Source: Azolla caroliniana
Lineage: Eukaryota; Polypodiophyta
Length of the DNA: 64,000 nucleotides
Assembly (NCBI GenBank): GCA_043228905.1
Contig: JBHGNT010000010.1
Location: 186,001-250,000 of the forward strand
Direction: 5' to 3'
Each line of letters opens with the position of its first letter. Position 1 is the stretch's first letter. The position numbers and the translations under genes are program-made. A model generated the notes under the pieces. The model saw only the letters and a list, made by a program, of their open reading frames with translations. It was not told the origin of the DNA and did no database searches. Below are positions 1 through 12,608 of this stretch, one piece after another.

Positions 1-2210
1 GACTCCCTCTTCTAACTTGCCAATTTCTTCATGTCTCTCGACCTGAGTTTCAAAATCTTGATTTTTTAATTCCATATCTTAGGTAGCGTTGTTAGCTTCG
101 AATCGCAAGTTTGAACACAAAAATCTGAGATCACACGAACCAGGTATGAACATTTTAATTTACTCACGCGCTCTTCTCAACTCCCTCCTCAAATTTGATA
201 ATTTTTTCATGTCTCTCGACCTGAGTTTCAAAATCTTGATTTTTTAATTCCATATCATAGGTAGCGTTGTTAGCTTCGATTCGCATGTTTGAACACAGAA
301 GTCCGGGATCACACGAGCCAGGTATGAACATTTTAAATTAGTCACGGGCTATTCTCAACTCCCTCCTCAAATTTGGTAATTTCTTCATGTCTCTCGACCT
401 GAGTTTTAAAATCTTGATTTTTTAATTCCAAATCTTAGGTAGCGTTGTTAGCTTCGATTCGCATGTTTGAACACAGAAATCCGGGATCACACGAGCCAGT
501 ATAAACATTTTAATTTACTCACCCGCTCTTCTCAACTCCCTCCTCAAATTTGATAATTTCTTCATGTCTCTCGACCTGAGTTTCAAAATCTTGATTTTTT
601 AATTCCATATCATAGGTAGCGTTGTTAGCTTCGAATCGCATGTTTGAACACAAAAATCCGATATCACTTGCGCCAGGTATGAACATTTTAATTTACTCAC
701 GGGCTCTTCTCAACTCCCTCTTCTAACTTGCCAATTTCTTCATGTCTCTCGACCTGAGTTTCAAAATCTTGATTTTATAATTCCATATCATAGGTAGCGT
801 TGTTAGCTTCGAGTCGCATGTTTGAACACAGAAATCCGGGATCACACGAGCCAAATATGAACATTTTAATTTATTCACGCGCTCTTCTCAACCTCCTCCT
901 CAAATTTGGTAATTTCTTCATGTCTCTCGACCTGAGTTTCAAAATCTTGATTTTTTAATTCTATATCATAGGTAGCGTTATTAGCTTCGAATCGCATGTT
1001 TGAACACAAAAATCCGGGATCACACGAGCCAGGTCTGAACATTTTAATTTACTCACGGGCTCCTCTCAACTCCCTCCTCAAATTTGGTAATTTCTTCATG
1101 TCTCTCGACCTAAGTTTCAAAATCTTGATTTTTTAATTCTATATCATAGGTAGCGTTGTTAGCTTCGAATCGCATGTTTGAACACAAAAATCCGGAATCA
1201 CACGAGCCAGGTATGAACATTTTAATTTACTCACGGGCTCCTCTTAACTCCCTCCTCAAATTTCGTAATTTCTTCATGTCTCTCGACCTGAGTTTCAAAA
1301 TCTTGATTTTTTAATTCTATATCATAGGTAGCGTTGTTAGCTTCGAATCGCATGTTTGAACACAAAAATCCGGGATCACACGAGGCAGGTATGAACATTT
1401 TAATTTACTCACGGGCTCCTCTCAACTCCCTCTTCTAACTCGCTAATTTGTTCATGTCTCTCGACCTGAGTTTCAAAATCTTGATTTATTAATTCCATAT
1501 CATAGGTAGCGTTGTTAGCTTCGAATCACATGTTTGAACACAAAAATCCGATATCACATGGGCCAGGTATGAACATTTTAATTTACTCACGGGCTCTTCT
1601 CAACTCCCTCCTCAAATTTGGTACTTTCTTCATGTCTCTCGACCTGAGTTTCAAAATCTTGATTTTTTAATTCTATAACATAGGTAGCGTTGTTAGCTTC
1701 GAATCCCATGTTTGAACACAAAAATCCGGGATCACACGAGCCAGGTATGAACATTTTAATTTACTCACGGGCTCCTCTCAACTCCCTCCTCAAATTTGGT
1801 AATTTTTTCATGTCTCTCGACCTGAGTTTCAAAATCTTGAATTTTTAATTGTATATCATAGGTAGCGTTTTTAGCTTCGAATCACATGTTTGAACACAAA
1901 AATCCGATATCACATGGGCCAGGTATGAACATTTTAATTTACTCAAGGCCTCTTCTCGACTCCCTCTTCTAACTTGCCAATTTCTTCATGTCTCTCGACC
2001 TGAGTTTCAAAATCTTGATTCGTATGTTTGAACACAGAAATCCGGGATCACACGAGCCAGGTATAAACACAGAACCCGCTCTTCTCGACTCCCTCTTCTA
2101 ACTTGCCAATTTCTTCATGTCTCTCGACCTGAGTTTCAAAATCTTGATTTTTTAATTCCATATCTTAGGTAGCGTTGTTAGCTTCGAATCGCAAGTTTGA
2201 ACACAAAAAT
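1..2210. repeat. Copy of the 11-monomer HOR, with an extra truncated monomer
   Basis: Bases 1 to about 2019 align with 16140 to about 18158 at a constant offset of 16139. Shared rare markers include cacttgcgcc, ccaaatatgaac, the ccaggtctgaac form, tttcgtaatttc and gcgtttttagc. The ctgagatc marker at 125 recurs at 2211, which is 2086 bp later: one 1957-bp HOR unit plus a 129-bp truncated monomer. The left part also aligns with 12581-13210 (offset 12580). The block therefore belongs to the same HOR family as 14.7-20.0 kb, although the two are separated by other variants. Confidence 0.85.
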
Positions 2211-5200
2211 CTGAGATCACACGAACCAGGTATGAACATTTTAATTTACTCACGCGCTCTTCTCAACTCCCTCCTCAAATTTGATAATTTTTTCATGTCT
2301 CTCGACCTGAGTTTCAAAATCTTGATTTTTTAATTCCATATCATAGGTAGCGTTGTTAGCTTCGATTCGCATGTTTGAACACAGAAGTCCGGGATCACAC
2401 GAGCCAGGTATGAACATTTTAAATTAGTCACGGGCTATTCTCAACTCCCTCCTCAAATTTGGTAATTTCTTCATGTCTCTCGACCTGAGTTTTAAAATCT
2501 TGATTTTTTAATTCCAAATCTTAGGTAGCGTTGTTAGCTTCGATTCGCATGTTTGAACACAGAAATCCGGGATCACACGAGCCAGTATAAACATTTTAAT
2601 TTACTCACCCGCTCTTCTCAACTCCCTCCTCAAATTTGATAATTTCTTCATGTCTCTCGACCTGAGTTTCAAAATCTTGATTTTTTAATTCCATATCATA
2701 GGTAGCGTTGTTAGCTTCGATTCGCATGTTTGAACACATAAATCCGGGATCACACGAGCCAGGTATAAACATTTTAATTTATTCACGCGCTCTTCTCAAC
2801 TCCCTCCTCAAATTTGGTAATTTCTTCATGTCTCTCGACCTGAGTTTCAAAATCTTGAATTTTTAATTCTATATCATAGGTAGCGTTGTTAGCTTCGAAT
2901 CACATGTTTGAACACAAAAATCCGATATCACATGGGCCAGGTATGAACATTTTAATTTACTCACGGGCTCTTCTCGACTCCCTCTTCTAACTTGCCAATT
3001 TCTTCATGTCTCTCGACCTGAGTTTCAAAATCTTGATTTTTTAATTCCATATCATAGGTAGCGTTGTTAGCTTCGATTCGTATGTTTGAACACAGAAATC
3101 CAGGATCACACGAGCCAGGTATAAACATTTTAATTTATTCACGCGCTCTTCTCAACTCCCTCCTCAAATTTGGTAATTTCTTCATGTCTCTCGACCTGAG
3201 TTTCAAAATCTTGAATTTTTAATTGTATGTCATAGCTACCATTGTTAGCTTCGATTCGCATCTTTGAACACAAAAATCCGGGATCACACGAGCCAGGTAT
3301 GAACATTTTAATTTACTCACGCGCTCTTCTCAACTCCCTCCTCAAATTTGGTAATTTCTTCATGTCTCTCGACCTGAGTTTCAAAATCTTGATTTTTTAA
3401 TTCCATATCTTAGGTAGCGTTGTTAGCTTCGAATCGCATGTTTGAACACAAAAATCCGGTATCACACGAGCCAGGTATGAACATTTTAATTTACTCACGG
3501 GCTCCTCTCAACTCCCTCCTCAAATTTGGTAATTTCTTCATGTCTCTCGACCTGAGTTTCAAAATCTTGATTTTTTAATTCCATATCATAGGTAGCGTTG
3601 TTAGCTTCGAATCGCAAGTATGAACACAGAATTTCGGGATCACAGGAGCCAGGTATGAACATTTTAATTTATTCACGCGCTCTTCTCAACTCCCTCCTCA
3701 AATTTGGTAATTTCTTCATGTGTCTTGACCTGAGTTTCAAAATCTTGATTTTTTAATTCTATATCATAGCTAGTGTTGTTAGCTTCGATTCGCATCTTTG
3801 AACACAAAAATTTGGTATCACACGAGCCAGGTATGAACATTTTAATTTATTCACGCGCTCTTCTCAACTCCCTCCTCAAATTTGGTAATTTCTTCATGTC
3901 TCTCGACCTGAGTTTCAAAATCCGAATTTTTTAATTCTATATCATAGCTAGCATTGTTAGCTTCGATTCGCATCTTTGAACACAAAAAACCGGGGTCACA
4001 CGAGCCAGGTATGAACATTTTAATTTACTCACGCGCTCTTCTCAACTCCCTCTTCAAATTTGGTAATTCCTTCATGTCTCTCGACCTGAGTTTCAAAATC
4101 TTGATTTTTTAATTCCATATCTTAGGTAGCGTTGTTAGCTTCAATTCGCATGTTTGAACACAAAAATCCGAGATCACACGAGCCAGGTATGAACATTTTA
4201 AATTAGTCACGGGCTCTTCTCAACTCCTTCTTCTAACTTGCCAATTTCTTTATGTCTCTCGACCTGAGTTTCAATGTCCTGATTTTTTAATTCCATATTC
4301 TAGGTAGCGTTGTTAGCTTCGAATCGCAAGTTTGAACACAAAAATCCGAGATCACACGAGCCAGGTATGAACATTTTAAATTAGTCACGGGCTCTTCTCA
4401 ACTCCTTCTTCTAACTTGCCAATTTCTTTATGTCTCTCGACCTGAGTTTCAAAATCTTGATTTTTTAATTCTATATCATAGGTAGCGTTGTTAGCTTCGA
4501 ATCGCATGTTTGAACACAAAAATCCGGGATCACACGAGCCAGGTATGAACATTTTAATTTACTCACGGGCTCCTCTCAACTCCCTCCTCAAATTTGGTAA
4601 TTTCTTCATGTCTGGCGACCTGCGTTTCAAAATCTTGATTTTTTAATTCCATATCATAGGTAGCGTTGTTAGCTTCGAATCGCATGTTTGAACACAAAAA
4701 TCCGGGATCACACGAGCCAGGTATGAACATTTTAATTTACTCACGGGCTCCTCTCAACTCCCTCCTCAAATTTGGTATTTTCTTCATGACTCTCGACCTG
4801 AGTTTCAATATCCTGATTTTTTAATTCCATATTCTAGGTAGCGTTGTTAGCTTCGAATCGCAAGTTTGAACACAAAAATCGGAGATCACACGAGCCAGGT
4901 ATGAACATTTTAAATTAGTCACGGGCTCTTCTCAACTCCATCTTCTAACTTGCCAATTTCTTCATGTCTCTCGACCTGAGTTTCAAAATCTTGATTTTTT
5001 AATTCCATATCATAGGTAGCGTTGTTAGCTTCGAATCGCATGTTTGAACACAAAAATCCGATATCACTTGCGCCAGGTATGAACATTTTAATTTACTCAC
5101 GGGCTCAACTCAACTCCCTCTTCTAACTTGCCAATTTCTTCATGTCTCTCGACCTGAGTTTCAAAATCCTTATTTTATAATTCCATATCATAGGTAGCGT

Positions 5201-8200
5201 TGTTAGCTTCGAGTCGCATATTTGAACACAGAAATCCGGGATCACACGAGCCAAATATGAACATTTTAATTTATTCACGCGCTCTTCTCAACCTCCTCCT
5301 CAAATTTGGTAATTTCTTCATGTCTCTCGACCTGAGTTTCAAAATCTTGATTTTTTAATTCTATATCATAGCTAGCATTGTTAGCTTCGAATCGCATGTT
5401 TGAACACAAAAATCCGGGATCACACGAGGTAGGTATGAACATTTTAATTTACTCACGGGCTCCTCTCAACTCCCTCCGCAAATTTGGTAATTTCTTCATG
5501 TCTCTCGACCTGAGTTTCAAAATCTTGATTTTTTAATTCTATATCATAGGTAGCGTTGTTAGCTTCGAATCGCAAGTTTGAACACAAAAATCCGGGATCA
5601 CACGTGCCAGGTATGAACATTTTAATTTACTCACGGGCTCCTCTCAACTCCATCCTCAAATTTGGTAATTTCTTCATGTCTCTCGACCTGAGTTTCAAAA
5701 TCTTCATTTTTTAATTCCATATCATAGGTAGCGTTGTTAGCTTCGAATCGCATGTTTGAAAACAAAAATCCGGGATCACACGAGCCAGGTATGAACATTT
5801 TAATTTACTCACGGGCTCCTCTCAACTCCCTCCTCAAATTTGGTAATTTCTTCATGTCTCTCGACCTGAGTTTCAAAATCTTGATTTTCTAATTCTATAT
5901 CATAGGTAGCGTTGTTAGCTTCGAATCGCATGTTTGAACACAAAAATCCGGAATCACACGAGCCAGGTATGAACATTTTAATTTACTCACGGGCTCCTCT
6001 CAACTCCCTCCTCAAATTTGGTAATTTCTTCATGTCTCTCGACCTGAGTTTCAAAATCTTGAATTTTTAATTCTATATCATAGGTAGCGTTGTTAGCTTC
6101 GAATCACATGTTTGAACACAAAAATCCGATATCACATTGGCCAGGTATGAACATTTTAATTTACTCACGGGCTCTTCTCAACTCCCTCCTCAAATTTGGT
6201 AATTTCTTCATGTCTCTCGACCTGAGTTTCAAAATCTTGATTTTTTAACTCTATAACATAGGTAGCGTTGTTAGCTTCGAATCGCATGTTTGAACACAGA
6301 AATCCGGGATCACACGAGCCAGGTATGAACATTTTAATTTACTCACGGGCTCCTCTCAACTCCCTCCTTAAATTTGGTAATTTCTTCATGTCTCTCGACC
6401 TGAGTTTCAAAATCTTGATTTTTTAGTTCCATATTCTAGGTAGTGTTGTTAGCTTCGAATCGCAAGTTTGAACCCAAAAATCCGAGATCACACGAGCCAG
6501 GTATGAACATTTTAAATTAGTCACGGGCTCTTCTCAACTCCTTGCTCAAATTTGGTAATTTATTCATGTCTCGCGACCTGAGTTTCAAAATCTTGATTTT
6601 TTAATTCCATATCATAGGTAGCGTTGTTAGCTTCGAATCGCATGTTTGAACACAAAAATCCGGGATCACACGAGCCAGGTATGAACATTTTAATTTACTC
6701 ACAGGCTCCTCTCAACTCCCTCCTCAAATTTGGTAATTTCTTCATGTCTCTCGACCTGAGTTTGAAAATCTTGAATTTTTAATTCCATATCATAGGTAGC
6801 GTTGTTAGCTTCGAATCGCAAGTTTGAACACAGAATTTCGGGATCACACGAGCCAGGTATGAACATTTTAATTTACTCACGGGCTCCTCTCAACTCTCTC
6901 CTCAAATTTGGTAATTTCTTCATGTCTCTCGACCTGAGTTTCAAAATCTTGATTTTTTAATTCTATATCATAGGTAGCGTTGTTAGCTTCGAATCGCATG
7001 TTTGAACACAAAAATCCGGGATCACACGAGGCAGGTATGAACATTTTAATTTACTCACGGGCTCTTCTCAACTCCTTGCTCAAATTTGGTAATTTCTTCA
7101 TGTCTCTCGACCTGAGTTTTAAAATCTTAATTTTTTAATTCCATATCTTAGGTAGCGTTGTTAGCTTCGATTCGCATGTTTGAACACAAAAATCCGGGAT
7201 CACACGAGCCAGGTATGAACATTTTAATTTACTCATGCGCTCTTCTCAACTCCCTCCTAAAATGTGGTAATTTCTTCATGTCTCTCGACCTGAGTTTCAA
7301 AATCTTGATTTTTTAATTCCATATCATAGGTAGCGTTGTTAGCTTCGAATCGCACGTTTGAACACAGAAATCCGGAAGCACACGAGGCAGGTATGAACAT
7401 TTTAATTTATTCACGCGCTCTTCTCAACTCCCTCCTCAAATTTGGTAATTTCTTCATGTCTCTCGACCTGAGTTTCAAAATCTTGATTTTTTAATTCTAT
7501 ATCATAGCTAGTGTTGTTAGCTTCGATTCGCATCTTTGAACACAAAAATTTGGTATCACACGAACCAGGTATGAACATTTTAATTTACTCTCCGGCTCTT
7601 CTCAACTCCCTCTTCTAACTTGCCAATTTCTTCATGTCTCTCGACCTGAGTTTCAAAATCTTGATTTTTTAATTCCATATCTTAGGTAGCGTTGTTAGCT
7701 TCGAATCGCAAGTTTGAACACAAAAATCCGAGATCACACGAGCCAGGTATGAACATTTTAATTTACTCACGGGCTCCTCTCAACTCCCTCCTCAAATTTG
7801 GTAATTTCTTCATGTCTCTCGACCTGAGTTTCAAAATCTTGATTTTCTAATTCTATATCATAGGTAGCGTTGTTAGCTTCGAATCGCATGTTTGAACACA
7901 AAAATCCGGAATCACACGAGCCAGGTATGAACATTTTAATTTACTCACGGGCTCCTCTCAACTCCCTCCTCAAATTTGGTAATTTCTTCATGTCTCTCGA
8001 CCTGAGTTTCAAAATCTTGAATTTTTAATTCTATATCATAGGTAGCGTTGTTAGCTTCGAATCACATGTTTGAACACAAAAATCCGATATCACATTGGCC
8101 AGGTATGAACATTTTAATTTACTCACGGGCTCTTCTCAACTCCCTCCTCAAATTTGGTAATTTCTTCATGTCTCTCGACCTGAGTTTCAAAATCTTGATT

Positions 8201-9664
8201 TTTTAATTCTATAACATAGGTAGCGTTGTTAGCTTCGAATCGCATGTTTGAACACAGAAATCCGGGATCACACGAGCCAGGTATGAACATTTTAATTTAC
8301 TCACGAGCTCCTCTCAACTCCCTCCTTAAATTTGGTAATTTCTTTATGTCTCTCGACCTGAGTTTCAAAATCTTGATTTTTTAGTTCCATATTCTAGGTA
8401 GCGTTGTTAGCTTCGAATCGCAAGTTTGAACCCAAAAATCCGAGATCACACGAGCCAGGTATGAACATTTTAAATTAGTCACGGGCTCTTCTCAACTCCT
8501 TGCTCAAATTTGGTAATTTCTTCATGTCTCGCGACCTGAGTTTCAAAATCTTGATTTTTTAATTCCATATCATAGGTAGCGTTGTTAGCTTCGAATCGCA
8601 TGTTTGAACACAAAAATCCGATATCACATGGGCCAGGTATGAACATTTTAATTTACTCACGACTCCCTCTTCTCGACTCCCTCTTCTAACTTGCCAATTT
8701 CTTCATGTCTCTCGACCTGAGTTTCAAAATCTTGATTTTTTAATTCCATATCTTAGGTACCGTTGTTAGCTTCGAATCACAAGTTTGAACACAAAAATCT
8801 GAGATCACACGAACCAGGTATGAACATTTTAATTTACTGACGCGCTCTTCTCAACTCCCTCCTCAAATTTGATAATTTTTTCATGTCTCTCGACCTGAGT
8901 TTCAAAATCTTGATTTTTTAATTCCATATCATAGGTAGCGTTGTTAGCTTCGATTCGCATGTTTGAACACAGAAGTCCGGGATCACACGAGCCAGGTATG
9001 AACATTTTAAATTAGTCACGGGCTATTCTCAACTCCCTCCTCAAATTTGGTAATTTCTTCATGTCTCTCGACCTGAGTTTTAAAATCTTGATTTTTTAAT
9101 TCCAAATCTTAGGTAGCGTTGTTAGCTTCGATTCGCATGTTTGAACACAGAAATCCGGGATCACACGAGCCAGTATAAACATTTTAATTTACTCACCCGC
9201 TCTTCTCAACTCCCTCCTCAAATTTGATAATTTCTTCATGTCTCTCGACCTGAGTTTCAAAATCTTGATTTTTTAATTCCATATCATAGGTAGCGTTGTT
9301 AGCTTCGATTCGCATGTTTGAACACAGAAATCCGGGATCACACGAGCCAGGTATAAACATTTTAATTTATTCACGCGCTCTTCTCAACTCCCTCCTCAAA
9401 TTTGGTAATTTCTTCATGTCTCTCGACCTGAGTTTCAAAATCTTGAATTTTTAATTCTATATCATAGGTAGCGTTGTTAGCTTCGAATCACATGTTTGAA
9501 CACAGAAATCCGATATCACATGGGCCAGGTATGAACATTTTAATTTACTCACGGGCTCTTCTCGACTCCCTCTTCTAACTTGCCAATTTCTTCATGTCTC
9601 TCTACCTGAGTTTCAAAATCTTGATTTTTTAATTCCATATCATAGGTAGCGTTGTTAGCTTCGA
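655..9664. repeat. Left copy of a ~9 kb near-identical segmental duplication
   Basis: This block aligns with 18574-27451. The offset is 17919 up to about 1987, 17790 from 2081 to about 8660, and 17787 thereafter. The first change of offset is exactly the 129-bp truncated monomer present only here. The second is a 3-bp difference near 8660, where a duplicated ctcccttct-like stretch precedes cgactccctc. By eye I found only a handful of substitutions over 9 kb, which implies a very recent copy event or strong homogenisation. The block contains about 50 monomers of many subtypes. The right-hand match ends inside a monomer, after gcttcga, where cgaatcgc here faces cgattcgt there. Confidence 0.9.
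1988..2116. repeat. Truncated 129-bp monomer with two deletions
   Basis: Successive atgtctctcg motifs lie 129 bp apart here (1988 to 2117) instead of 178. The first deletion removes 40 bp, joining cttgatt directly to cgtatgtttg; both parental sites carry gatt, so this looks like a microhomology or slippage event. The second change, just after gtataaaca near 2068, replaces about 16 bases of the attttaatttattcacg segment with cagaacc, a net loss of 9. The same cagaacc scar is present near 12564, but without the 40-bp deletion, so the scar is probably the older event. This extra monomer is absent from the matching place in the distant copy (around 19870). Confidence 0.88.
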
Positions 9665-11160
9665 ATCGCATGTTTGAACACAAAAATCCGATATCACTTG
9701 CGCCAGGTATGAACATTTTAATTTACTCACGGGCTCTTCTCAACTCCCTCTTCTAACTTGCCAATTTCTTCATGTCTCTCGACCTGAGTTTCAAAATCTT
9801 GATTTTATAATTCCATATCATAGGTAGCGTTGTTAGCTTCGAGTCGCATGTTTGAACACAGAAATCCGGGATCACACGAGCCAAATATGAACATTTTAAT
9901 TTATTCACGCGCTCTTCTCAACCTCCTCCTCAAATTTGGTAATTTCTTCATGTCTCTCGACCTGAGTTTCAAAACCTTGATTTTTTAATTCTATATCATA
10001 GCTAGCATTGTTAGCTTCGAATCGCATGTTTGAACACAAAAATCCGGGATCACACGAGGCAGGTATGAACATTTTAATTTACTCACGGGCTCCTCTCAAC
10101 TCCCTCCTCAAATTTGGTAATTTCTTCATGTCTCTCGACCTGAGTTTCAAAATCTTGAATTTTTAATTGTATATCATAGGTAGCGTTGTTAGCTTCGAAT
10201 CGCATGTTTGAACACAAAAATCCGGGATCACACGAGCCAGGTATGAACATTTTAATTTACTCACGGGCTCCTCTTAACTCCCTCCTCAAATTTCGTAATT
10301 TCTTCATGTCTCTCGACCTGAGTTTCAAAATCTTGATTTTTTAATTCTATATCATAGGTAGCGTTGTTAGCTTCGAATCGCATGTTTGAACACAAAAATC
10401 CGGGATCACACGAGGCAGGTATGAACATTTTAATTTACTCACGGGCTCCTCTCAACTCCCTCTTCTAACTCGCTAATTTGTTCATGTCTCTCGACCTGAG
10501 TTTCAAAATCTTGATTTATTAATTCCATATCATAGGTAGCCTTGTTAGCTTCGAATCACATGTTTGAACACAAAAATCCGATATCACATGGGCCAGGTAT
10601 GAACATTTTAATTTACTCACGGGCTCTTCTCAACTCCCTCCTCAAATTTGGTACTTTCTTCATGTCTCTCGACCTGAGTTTCAAAATCTTGATTTTTTAA
10701 TTCTATAACATAGGTAGCGTTGTTAGCTTCGAATCCCATGTTTGAACACAAAAATCCGGGATCACACGAGCCAGGTATGAACATTTTAATTTACTCACGG
10801 GCTCCTCTCAACTCCCTCCTCAAATTTGGTAATTTCTTCATGTCTCTCGACCTGAGTTTCAAAATCTTGATTTTTTAATTCTATATCATAGGTAGCGTTG
10901 TTAGCTTCGAATCGCATATTTGAACACAAAAATCCGGGATCACACGAGCCAGGTCTGAACATTTTAATTTACTCACGGGCTCCTCTCAACTCCCTCCTCA
11001 AATTTGGTAATTTCTTCATGTCTCTCGACCTGAGTTTCAAAATCTTGAATTTTTAATTGTATATCATAGGTAGCGTTGTTAGCTTCGAATCACATGTTTG
11101 AACACAAAAATCCGATATCACACGAGCCAGGTATGAACATTTTAATTTACTCACGCGCTC
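9665..11160. repeat. Partial HOR copy following the 9 kb block
   Basis: From the cgatatcacttgcgcc marker near 9688 this stretch follows 658 onward at offset 9030 to about 10870. It shares ccaaatatgaac, tttcgtaatttc, the ttctaactcgct head and the aatcccatg variant. It differs by some exchanged monomer parts, such as gctagcattg at about 9999 where the other copy has ggtagcgtta, and a gaatttttaattgt tail near 10157. It is a third dispersed derivative of the region A 11-monomer unit, with local gene-conversion-like patches. Beyond 10870 the monomers are ordinary variants without a matching long block that I could trace. Confidence 0.7.
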
Positions 11161-11540
11161 TTCTCAACTCCCTCCTCAAATTTGATAATTTTTTCATGTC
11201 TCTCGACCTGAGTTTCAAAATCTTGATTTTTTAATTCCATATCATAGGTAGCGTTGTTAGCTTCGATTCGCATGTTTGAACACAGAAGTCCGGGATCACA
11301 CGAGCCAGGTATGAACATTTTAAATTAGTCACGGGCTATTCTCAACTCCCTCCTCAAATTTGATAATTTTTTCATGTCTCTCGACCTGAGTTTCAAAATC
11401 TTGATTTTTTAATTCCATATCATAGGTAGCGTTGTTAGCTTCGATTCGCATGTTTGAACACAGAAGTCCGGGATCACACGAGCCAGGTATGAACATTTTA
11501 AATTAGTCACGGGCTATTCTCAACTCCCTCCTCAAATTTG
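11161..11540. repeat. Single-monomer tandem duplication (period 178, 202 bp identical)
   Basis: Bases 11161-11362 and 11339-11540 read identically. Both carry the ttgataattttttcatg head, the gaagtccggg site and the aaattagtcacgggctattc segment. In the related blocks (for example 181-360, 2270-2450 and 8870-9050) this monomer subtype occurs once and is followed by the gttttaaaatc subtype. Here it occurs twice before that subtype appears. The simplest reading is a one-unit gain by slippage or unequal exchange. Confidence 0.82.
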
Positions 11541-12474
11541 GTAATTTCTTCATGTCTCTCGACCTGAGTTTTAAAATCTTGATTTTTTAATTCCAAATCT
11601 TAGGTAGCGTTGTTAGCTTCGTATCACATGTTTGAACACAAAAATCCGATATCACATGGGCCAGGTATGAACATTTTAATTTACTCACGGGCTCTTCTCA
11701 ACTCCCTCTTCTAACTTGCCAATTTCTTCATGTCTCTCGACCTGAGTTTCAAAATCTTGATTGTTTAATTCCATATCATAGGTAGCGTTGTTAGCTTCGA
11801 TTCGCATGTTTGAACACAGAAATCCGGGATCACACGAGCTAGGTATGAACATTTTAATTTACTCACGGGCTCCTCTCAACTCCCTCCTCAAATTTGGTAA
11901 TTTCTTCATGTCTCTCGACCTGAGTTTCAAAATCTTCATTTTTTAATTCCATATCATAGGTAGTGTTGTTAGTTTCGAATCGCATGTTTGAACACAAAAA
12001 TCTGAGATCACACGAACCAGGTATGAACATTTTAATTTACTCACGCGCTCTTCTCAACTCCCTCCTCAAATTTGATAATTTTTTCATGTCTCTCGACCTG
12101 AGTTTCAAAATCTTGATTTTTTAATTCCATATCATAGGTAGCGTTGTTAGCTTCGATTCGCATGTTTGAACACAGAAGTCCGGGATCACACGAGCCAGGT
12201 ATGAACATTTTAAATTAGTCACGGGCTATTCTCAACTCCCTCCTCAAATTTGGTAATTTCTTCATGTCTCTCGACCTGAGTTTCAAAATCTTGAATTTTT
12301 AATTCTATATCATAGGTAGCGTTGTTAGCTTCGAATCGCATGTTTGAACACAAAAATCCGATATCACTTGCGCCAGGTATGAACATTTTAATTTACTCAC
12401 GGGCTCTTCTCAACTCCCTCTTCTAACTTGCCAATTTCTTCATGTCTCTCGACCTGAGTTTCAAAATCTTGATT

Positions 12475-12608
12475 TTTTAATTCCATATCATTGGTAGCGT
12501 TGTTAGCTTCGATTCGTATGTTTGAACACAGAAATCCGGGATCACACGAGCCAGGTATAAACACAGAACCCGCTCTTCTCGACTCCCTCTTCTAACTTGC
12601 CAATTTCT
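12475..12608. repeat. Monomer carrying the cagaacc scar, 9 bp short
   Basis: After gtataaaca the usual ttttaatttattcacg stretch is replaced by cagaacc, giving a net loss of 9 bases. The filler resembles the gaacacagaaatcc sequence about 30 bases upstream in the same monomer, so a template switch is possible. The same scar occurs near 2068. It is one of the few non-satellite-like words in the window and can serve as a lineage tag. Confidence 0.75.

Noticed and set aside
8655-8690. Possible junction scar with a repeated ctccctcttctc word
   Set aside because: It is a net +3 bp change relative to 26445-26475 and can be explained by slippage between adjacent pyrimidine words. It is mentioned in the 9 kb duplication entry but not called separately.
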